Shown here piece after piece: positions 58,903 to 64,000 of a stretch of 64,000 nucleotides of DNA. How positions within the stretch are numbered: position 1 is the stretch's first letter; every line of letters begins with the position of its first letter. The translations under genes were made by a program, and so were the position numbers. The stretch is from the NCBI RefSeq assembly GCF_022899355.1, contig NZ_JALJCK010000003.1, positions 434,001 to 498,000 of the forward strand, read 5' to 3'. The notes below the pieces were generated by a model, which was not told the DNA's origin, ran no database searches, and worked only from the letters and a program-made list of their open reading frames with translations. The DNA comes from Shinella yambaruensis (GTDB taxonomy: Bacteria; Pseudomonadota; Alphaproteobacteria; Rhizobiales; Rhizobiaceae).

Positions 58903-60051
58903 CTACCGCGCCAGCACGTCGCGCATCTCGACGAGATTGGACCGCACGCGCAGGACATAGAAGCCCATCGTGGCAAGATGCGTTGGCATGATCCAGCCGT
59001 CCTCGCGGCCGTTGGAGATGATCGCCGGCTGGATGTTGAGGGCGGACCGCAGCTGCTTGATGCTTTCCGTCCAGAGCGGCTCGATGCCGCGCAGCCTGAT
59101 GACCGCATCGAAATCCGCGCCGGCGGCCGAAAGGATGCCGTAATAGCCGTAGAGCTGGCCATAGGCGAACCAGTAGCGGTCGTCCGCACGCGTATCGAAC
59201 CAACCGCCATTGTGGAACTCCGACCGTTCGCGAATGATCGCGGAGGTCGAGCCGATGTCGTTGGCGATGCGGTCGAGGAATTCGATCAGGTTGTCCGAAC
59301 GGCCGTCGAAGATCGCCTCGCAGGATTCCAGCGCGGCGTTGAACTTGCGCAGGTCCGCCATCGCCGTGCGGTAATAGGTCGGCGTCGGCGTCTTCGGCAG
59401 CAGCGAATCCGAGCCGAAATACCAGGTCTCCTCATCGAACTGGATATTGCCGCGGGCCCGCTGGAGGTCGGCGTTGATGCCAGAGGTGCCGCGCACGCGG
59501 CCGAGCGAATCGACGAGCTCGACCGCCGTGCGGCGGACCGCCTGGTTGATGCCGCGCTGGAACGAGGCCTTGTTGTCGAACCAGGGCGTACGGTCCCAGT
59601 CGAGCCCGAAAAGGCCGAGCTTGTAGAGCAGCATGGACGAAATCCAGGCATTCTGGTTGACGTTGTAGTCGATGAGGTCGGCCGTCACATCGACGATGGC
59701 CGAGCGCACGCAGGTCTTCGGCTCCGGCTCGGCGACCTCGCCCGCTGCCGGCGTGGTCGCCTGCCCGCCCGATGCGCTGCCGGCATCCTGCTTGCGCTGG
59801 GCGAGATTGTAGGCGTTCACGTAGTCCGGGCTGAAGCCGGTCCACATCTGGGTCTGCCAGATGAAATAGGCGTAGAAGCCGACAAGCAGGAGCAGGCCGA
59901 TGCCGATCGGCCCCTTGATGATCCAGCCGCGCGCCCGATACCAGTTCGTCACCGTCATGAACGGCCAGAGGATCCAGGCGATCACGAGGCCGATGCCCCG
60001 GCCGATGGCCGCGAAGATGCGTTGGAAAAACGCGACAATCGGGTCAAGCAT
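58903..60051 (-). CDS. DUF2333 family membrane protein
   Basis: The 382-residue protein has an N-terminal cytoplasmic stretch, one membrane helix near residues 50-68 (GIGLLLLVGFYAYFIWQTQ) and a large periplasmic part matching DUF2333 (from CVRSAIVDVTADLIDYNVNQ to LRVRSNLVEMRDVLAR). The function is unknown. It is the last gene of the minus-strand cluster, overlapping DUF6638 by 8 bp. Conserved Trp and Asn residues occur in the region DYNVNQNAWISSMLLYKLGL. It probably anchors the cluster products to the inner membrane; this is inference. Confidence 0.87.
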   Translation of the reverse strand: MLDPIVAFFQRIFAAIGRGIGLVIAWILWPFMTVTNWYRARGWIIKGPIGIGLLLLVGFYAYFIWQTQMWTGFSPDYVNAYNLAQRKQDAGSASGGQATTPAAGEVAEPEPKTCVRSAIVDVTADLIDYNVNQNAWISSMLLYKLGLFGLDWDRTPWFDNKASFQRGINQAVRRTAVELVDSLGRVRGTSGINADLQRARGNIQFDEETWYFGSDSLLPKTPTPTYYRTAMADLRKFNAALESCEAIFDGRSDNLIEFLDRIANDIGSTSAIIRERSEFHNGGWFDTRADDRYWFAYGQLYGYYGILSAAGADFDAVIRLRGIEPLWTESIKQLRSALNIQPAIISNGREDGWIMPTHLATMGFYVLRVRSNLVEMRDVLAR

Positions 60052-61345
60052 TAGGGTCGTCCTCTCTGATGCCGAAAAGTTTCCTGCGGAAGGCAGCCTT
60101 GTCCTGCAGATAGGTCCGCGTCAACGTCGCCACAACATAGGCGCGGAACTTTTCGCTGTAGTGTTCGTAGGCGGCGTAGAACCCCTGCTTGTCGAAGACG
60201 AAGCGGGAGACGAAATCATAAGGAACCATCTGTGAAATCAGGCGGTTGACCAGCCACTGGTCCGGATGCTCGGGCGCTGCGCGCACCAGCATGAAGCGCC
60301 GCTGCGGCGGCACTTCGGCGATCTTGATCTCCCCCGTCGATGCGAGCGTTCGGATCGCCTCCTGCAGGAAGGGATAGGTGCCGTCGCGCGCCATGAGCTC
60401 GGCATTGCGATGCATCCAGGTCTGCAGCCAGATGCGGTCTGCCTTTTCGAGATCGGCGGTCGGATCACCCCGGTTGACGAGGCCGACCACCGTCATCTCC
60501 GCCCGGTGCTGGAAGAGGCCCGACGGCTCCACCCAGGAGGCGCGCGGCAGTTCCAGCCGCTTCGTGGAGGCCAGGAAATCGAAGATACGCTTGTGGTCGT
60601 CGAGCGCGATATAGCTCACCTGCCAGGGCCGGGAACGGCGGAAGCCCGGCACGGTCGGGTCGCAGATGACCGTCGTCGTCTTGTCGTCGAGGAAGACGTA
60701 GACGCCGCCGAAATGGTTCGCCCAGTAGGCCTCGTGGCGGAAGACGAGCTGGTCGGGCACCAGCGCGTTCTGGCGGATGTCGCCGGTCTGTTTCGCCAAT
60801 TCCACCATGCGGTTGAGCATGGCATCGTCCGCCCAGGCATTCGGCACGGTCTTCAGCCGGTCGACGAGGCCGCGCAGCTCCCCCGCCTTGCCGAGCATGT
60901 CCTCGGCCGACAGGACCTTGAAGCGCACCTCGTTGATCGAGAGCAGGTCGTCGATGTCGTTGACGACGGAGACGGAGTCCTCGATCTCGCCATAGAGCGC
61001 ATCGCGGATGGTGATGGCGTTGATCGCCCGGGCGTTGGCCGAGAAGAACTCGTGCATCAGCGCCGCGGTGTTGGAAAAGCTCGTATGCACGACCGGCAGG
61101 TTCACCTGCTCCGGCGTCATGATGATGAAGCGACGGTTGACGCGGTTCGGATCGAGATAGTCCCGATCGCCGAGCTCGTCGGCGATCTCCGGCGAAAAGC
61201 CGGTCATGTCGATGCGGAAGCTGGGAAGCGCCGTGCGGCGCATGCCGAACCCGTCGAGCGCCTTGTTGTAGCGCTCCACCAGATGCGGCTCATCGACCGG
61301 CAGCAGCCGGCCATAGATCAATTCGGCTTCGAGGAGGCGTTTCAT
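60044..61345 (-). CDS. DUF6638 family protein
   Basis: The 433-residue protein matches DUF6638 end to end (MKRLLEAELIYGRLLPVDEP to KLFGIREDDPNA). It has no signal peptide or obvious membrane helix, so it is probably cytoplasmic. I see no catalytic motif. It overlaps DUF2333 (8 bp) and lies 10 bp after the antitoxin gene and downstream of the AAA+ ATPase on the same strand. The three non-toxin genes look like one functional unit, because DUF6638, DUF2333 and this ATPase type co-occur in rhizobia. Confidence 0.82.
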   Translation of the reverse strand: MKRLLEAELIYGRLLPVDEPHLVERYNKALDGFGMRRTALPSFRIDMTGFSPEIADELGDRDYLDPNRVNRRFIIMTPEQVNLPVVHTSFSNTAALMHEFFSANARAINAITIRDALYGEIEDSVSVVNDIDDLLSINEVRFKVLSAEDMLGKAGELRGLVDRLKTVPNAWADDAMLNRMVELAKQTGDIRQNALVPDQLVFRHEAYWANHFGGVYVFLDDKTTTVICDPTVPGFRRSRPWQVSYIALDDHKRIFDFLASTKRLELPRASWVEPSGLFQHRAEMTVVGLVNRGDPTADLEKADRIWLQTWMHRNAELMARDGTYPFLQEAIRTLASTGEIKIAEVPPQRRFMLVRAAPEHPDQWLVNRLISQMVPYDFVSRFVFDKQGFYAAYEHYSEKFRAYVVATLTRTYLQDKAAFRRKLFGIREDDPNA

Positions 61346-61355
61346 GCGTCTTGAA

Positions 61356-61763
61356 TCACTCGCTTACCGGCCTTTTATTGTCTTCACCCCAGAAAAGATC
61401 ATCGAGATCAACACGCAAGGCCTTGGCGATGCTCCTGAAAACCGAAATGCTGCCTTCCTTCTTGCCGGTTTCGATCTCGGAAAGATAGGCCGCGCTGATG
61501 CCGATGGCCTTCGCCAGGTCCTTGCTCGTCATGCCGCGGAAATCGCGCCAGACGCGGATCGGGCTCTCTCCGTCGATCAGCCGGTCGACGAATTCGGACG
61601 GAACCTTGAGATCGTCGCCCTCCGCGATGCGCCGTTTGGCTTCGTCGTAGGCGGCGACGTCCTCCAGCATTTCCGCCATTTCGACGAGCGCCTCGTATTC
61701 GGCCCGCGCGAGCACGACCATCTCTTCGCCGCCCGGCGTGGTAAATCTGGTCACCTTGTTCAT
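61356..61763 (-). CDS. HTH-type antitoxin of a RelE-type pair
   Basis: The 135-residue protein has an N-terminal region with a Phd/YefM-like look (MNKVTRFTTPGGEEMVVLARAEY, in two pieces) and a C-terminal Cro/C1-type HTH at residues about 78-125 (MTSKDLAKAIGISAAYLSEI). It lies directly after the toxin gene on the same strand, so the order is toxin first, as in HigBA-like systems. It should bind the operon promoter upstream of the toxin. The 10-bp gap to DUF6638 puts the downstream genes under possible TA control. Confidence 0.85.
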   Translation of the reverse strand: MNKVTRFTTPGGEEMVVLARAEYEALVEMAEMLEDVAAYDEAKRRIAEGDDLKVPSEFVDRLIDGESPIRVWRDFRGMTSKDLAKAIGISAAYLSEIETGKKEGSISVFRSIAKALRVDLDDLFWGEDNKRPVSE

Positions 61764-61775
61764 CGCCCGCTTCCT

Positions 61776-62024
61776 TCAGTAGATGTTTCCGCGGCTATCG
61801 ACTTCAAGCACATCAAGAACGTCGCCATTTTCATCGAAGATCACACGCCAGTTACCGACCCGCAATCTAAAGCCCGCACGTCCCTGCAGCTTTTTGACAT
61901 TTGCTTTCTGCGCTGCAGGATCGGCAGCATATTGGTAAATCTTCCGTCTGATCTTGTCGGCTTCGTTTCTCGGTATCCTGGCCAGCGTCCTTAAAGCCGG
62001 TGCATGAAAGACGACCTGTTTCAT
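61776..62024 (-). CDS. RelE/ParE superfamily toxin
   Basis: The 82-residue product (MKQVVFHAPALRTLARIPRN, ... LRVGNWRVIFDENGDVLDVL) has the RelE fold with the conserved R-x-G-x-x-R-V-I-F segment. RelE-type toxins cut mRNA on the ribosome. The GTG at 62030 is an alternative start two codons upstream. It precedes its antitoxin by 12 bp and follows the AAA+ ATPase gene by 54 bp, so its own promoter must lie inside or just after that gene's 3' end or the pair is co-transcribed. Confidence 0.87.
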   Translation of the reverse strand: MKQVVFHAPALRTLARIPRNEADKIRRKIYQYAADPAAQKANVKKLQGRAGFRLRVGNWRVIFDENGDVLDVLEVDSRGNIY

Positions 62025-62078
62025 GGACACTAAACCTCACCCGGGCAACAGGCAATAAAATTCGCTAACAGCTAATTT

Positions 62079-63989
62079 TTACCACCGTCCCTCCGCCTTC
62101 ATCGTCTCGATCTCGCGGATCGCCTTCTCGCGCTGGCGTTCGCGGCGGATGATGTCGGAAACCGCCGCGTCGTCGGATTTGTCCGTGTAACGGAATTCGC
62201 TGTCGGCGTAGCGGTTGATCTCCTGGAGGACCATTTCCATGGTGATCGGGCCGCGCAGTTCCTCGATCATCGCCTTCTTCTCGTCGTAGCCCTTGTGCAT
62301 GAAGGCGCCGGCAGTGGCGAACCAGTCGTCCGGCAGGTCCACGTCCATGGCGCGCATCTTGATCGCGTCGGTGATGTTCTTGATGGCGCGGCCGGTGAAG
62401 CGGGGCTCGGCGATCTTAATGCGATGGAGATAGGCGCCGACATCGGCGAGCGACTTGATGGCGCCGTGCTCCTTCTCGTGCATTTCCCACACGGCGAGAA
62501 GGCCCTCTTCCTGTGGTTTTGCATGTTGTCCGTAGGAGGTGGAGACGGCACGCTTGATCTCCTGGCCCTCGAAGAGCGTGTGCGCGCCGAGCGGGATCGA
62601 GTGGTTCTTGCCGACCAGCATGGCGAAGATGTCGATATAGTCGTCCTCGGTCTGCGGCCCGTCGACCAGCCAGCGGGCACCGGCGCGCTGGCGCAATGCA
62701 TCGTCGACATTTTCCGGATAGTTGGAGAACATGCCGAAGGTGCAGTTGCCGCGCACCACGGTCGAGGCGCCGGCAAAGCTTTCCATGAGGACCGCGGTCA
62801 CCTCGTGCTGGCCGGCCGAGGCCCGGTCGTCCGAACGTTTCGCGGCGACCTGGTCGACGTCGTCGATCGTGCCGAAGCCGATCGCCTTCGGGTTGATGAC
62901 GTTGTTGACGAATTCCTTGCAGTTCTGGCCGGATTTGCCCTGGTAGGAGGAAATCTGGTCGACGCCGAAATTCTCGTAATGGAAGGCGTAGCCGGCGGTC
63001 TGGCAGTAGTCGTTGACGAGGCCGGCGAGCATCTGGATGAGGATCGTCTTGCCGGTGCCCGGCATACCGTCGCCGATGAAGGTGAAGAGGAAGCCCCCGA
63101 GCTCGACGAAGGGGTTGAGCTGGCGCTCGAAATCATAGGCGACGAGCATCTTGGCGAGCTTCATCGCCTGGTATTTGGCGATGTGGTTGCCGATGATCTC
63201 TTCTGGCTTCTTGAAGGTCATCGTGAGCGGCTTGCGCTTCTGGCCGGGCGCGACGTCGAAGCCGGAGAGGGTGAAATCGTCCTGCTCGATGCGGATATGG
63301 GCATTCTCGAAGCCGGCAAGGCCGGTGAAGCGCGCGCGGCGGCTGATCAGCCCCTCGATGGCGACGCGGGCGAAGGCCCGGGCGCGGGAAACGAGCGCCG
63401 CATCGTCCGGCGCGCCGGCAATCGTCCGGTCGAGGCCGGCGACCATGCTCTTCAGCGCGTCCTGCGGCGTGTCGAAGAGATAGTCCGGCTCGCCGCCGTC
63501 CTCCACCGGTTCGCCCTCGCCCGGCAGCGTCGCGCCGAGATAGGCGGCGAAGGTGAAGGCGGCGATATAGGCGGAGGCGGAAAGCAGCGCCTTGAACTGG
63601 TTCGCCTCGTCACCCGCCAGGGGCGAGGCGAGATTGCGCGATTGCAGGCCTTCGAGATTGGTCTGGCGGGAAAAGGCATCCGTCACCGCCAGGGCGACCT
63701 GAAGACCACGGCGGGAGCGGAAGAGCACGGCATGCTGCTGCGGCGAGAGCAGCGGGTCGGCGGCGCGCACGGACTGGATGGTCCTTGCCAGCTCCACCTC
63801 GCGCGTGCGCCGCGCGCCGGCGGTCGAGACCGTCGACACGAAACGCCGGCCGGTGCCGGCAAGCGCGGTGCCCTGTCTGCCGTCGTCGCTTTCGAGGATG
63901 ACGAGTTTGGTGACGAGGCTCTGCGCCGTCGCCTGGTGCTTGGCGATATCGTCTTCGTGGATCGTCGTCAGTCCGGCATTGAGGCTCAT
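62079..63989 (-). CDS. AAA+ family ATPase of the DUF6638/DUF2333 cluster
   Basis: The 636-residue protein has an N-terminal region without recognisable domains (residues 1-250) and a single AAA+ module: Walker A GDGMPGTGKT (306-315), Walker B GFGTIDDVD (371-379, with Asp at the usual catalytic Glu position), sensor 1 FSNYPE (421-426) and candidate Arg fingers at 433 and 435. The family role is unknown. The start MSLNAGLTTIHEDDIAK lies 11 bp from the window edge, so further cluster genes may lie beyond it. It is the first visible gene of the cluster. Confidence 0.9.
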   Translation of the reverse strand: MSLNAGLTTIHEDDIAKHQATAQSLVTKLVILESDDGRQGTALAGTGRRFVSTVSTAGARRTREVELARTIQSVRAADPLLSPQQHAVLFRSRRGLQVALAVTDAFSRQTNLEGLQSRNLASPLAGDEANQFKALLSASAYIAAFTFAAYLGATLPGEGEPVEDGGEPDYLFDTPQDALKSMVAGLDRTIAGAPDDAALVSRARAFARVAIEGLISRRARFTGLAGFENAHIRIEQDDFTLSGFDVAPGQKRKPLTMTFKKPEEIIGNHIAKYQAMKLAKMLVAYDFERQLNPFVELGGFLFTFIGDGMPGTGKTILIQMLAGLVNDYCQTAGYAFHYENFGVDQISSYQGKSGQNCKEFVNNVINPKAIGFGTIDDVDQVAAKRSDDRASAGQHEVTAVLMESFAGASTVVRGNCTFGMFSNYPENVDDALRQRAGARWLVDGPQTEDDYIDIFAMLVGKNHSIPLGAHTLFEGQEIKRAVSTSYGQHAKPQEEGLLAVWEMHEKEHGAIKSLADVGAYLHRIKIAEPRFTGRAIKNITDAIKMRAMDVDLPDDWFATAGAFMHKGYDEKKAMIEELRGPITMEMVLQEINRYADSEFRYTDKSDDAAVSDIIRRERQREKAIREIETMKAEGRW

Positions 63990-64000
63990 CGGTCTCAGTC

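Overview
The window reads as a stretch of core chromosome from a high-GC alphaproteobacterium of the Rhizobiaceae/Hyphomicrobiales (Rhizobium, Ensifer, Agrobacterium or Shinella-like). Evidence: a fused trpE(G) anthranilate synthase behind a leader peptide ending in WWWAR, a ClpS2-type adaptor, the long rhizobial form of LeuA, short QueF, DUF2333 and DUF6638 genes, and the palindromic intergenic repeats typical of rhizobia. No prophage, insertion sequence, CRISPR array, rRNA or tRNA was recognised. Accessory flavour is limited to two toxin-antitoxin pairs and a few inserted modules.

Layout. 1-6.5 kb: end of a Kazal-domain gene, a DUF779 / aldehyde dehydrogenase pair with an AcoR-like regulator that lacks the AAA+ domain, a BenE transporter and an exported protein of unknown function. 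6.7-15.2 kb: translation and housekeeping (rplY, pth, clpS2, ychF, two MaoC hydratases, apt), with a GGDEF/EAL receptor plus a solute-binding protein between rplY and pth. 15.2-18.1 kb: petABC (cytochrome bc1). 18.3-23 kb: two related ABC exporter half-transporters either side of a ParDE pair; the second has a candidate upstream peptide. 23.2-30.2 kb: trmL, a SoxR-controlled reductase/efflux operon with a textbook SoxR promoter, a CNNM/CorC protein, a LysR/tautomerase pair and hemF. 30.3-33.5 kb: small proteins and the DUF1285-NUDIX-CCA operon. 33.7-40.6 kb: a four-gene MoxR/DUF58/DUF4159/membrane-protein operon. 40.7-47.1 kb: mixed single genes ending in an ECF sigma/anti-sigma pair. 47.2-49.2 kb: leuA with a leucine leader peptide and attenuator. 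49.4-54.7 kb: a clpP paralogue, hupE, queF, a CDF transporter and trpE(G) with trpL. 54.9-64 kb: small proteins, an extensin-like protein with a probable 5' frameshift, fhs, and an AAA+ ATPase / toxin-antitoxin / DUF6638 / DUF2333 cluster.

The regulatory DNA is the most informative part. leuL and trpL are both short reading frames whose start codon lies 6-7 nt after a -10 box, so both transcripts probably begin at the AUG. Both are followed by mutually exclusive hairpins, the logic of ribosome-mediated attenuation. The SoxR box sits in a 19-bp promoter spacer. The best candidate for an undescribed system is the AAA+ / DUF6638 / DUF2333 cluster at the right edge, which probably continues beyond the window.
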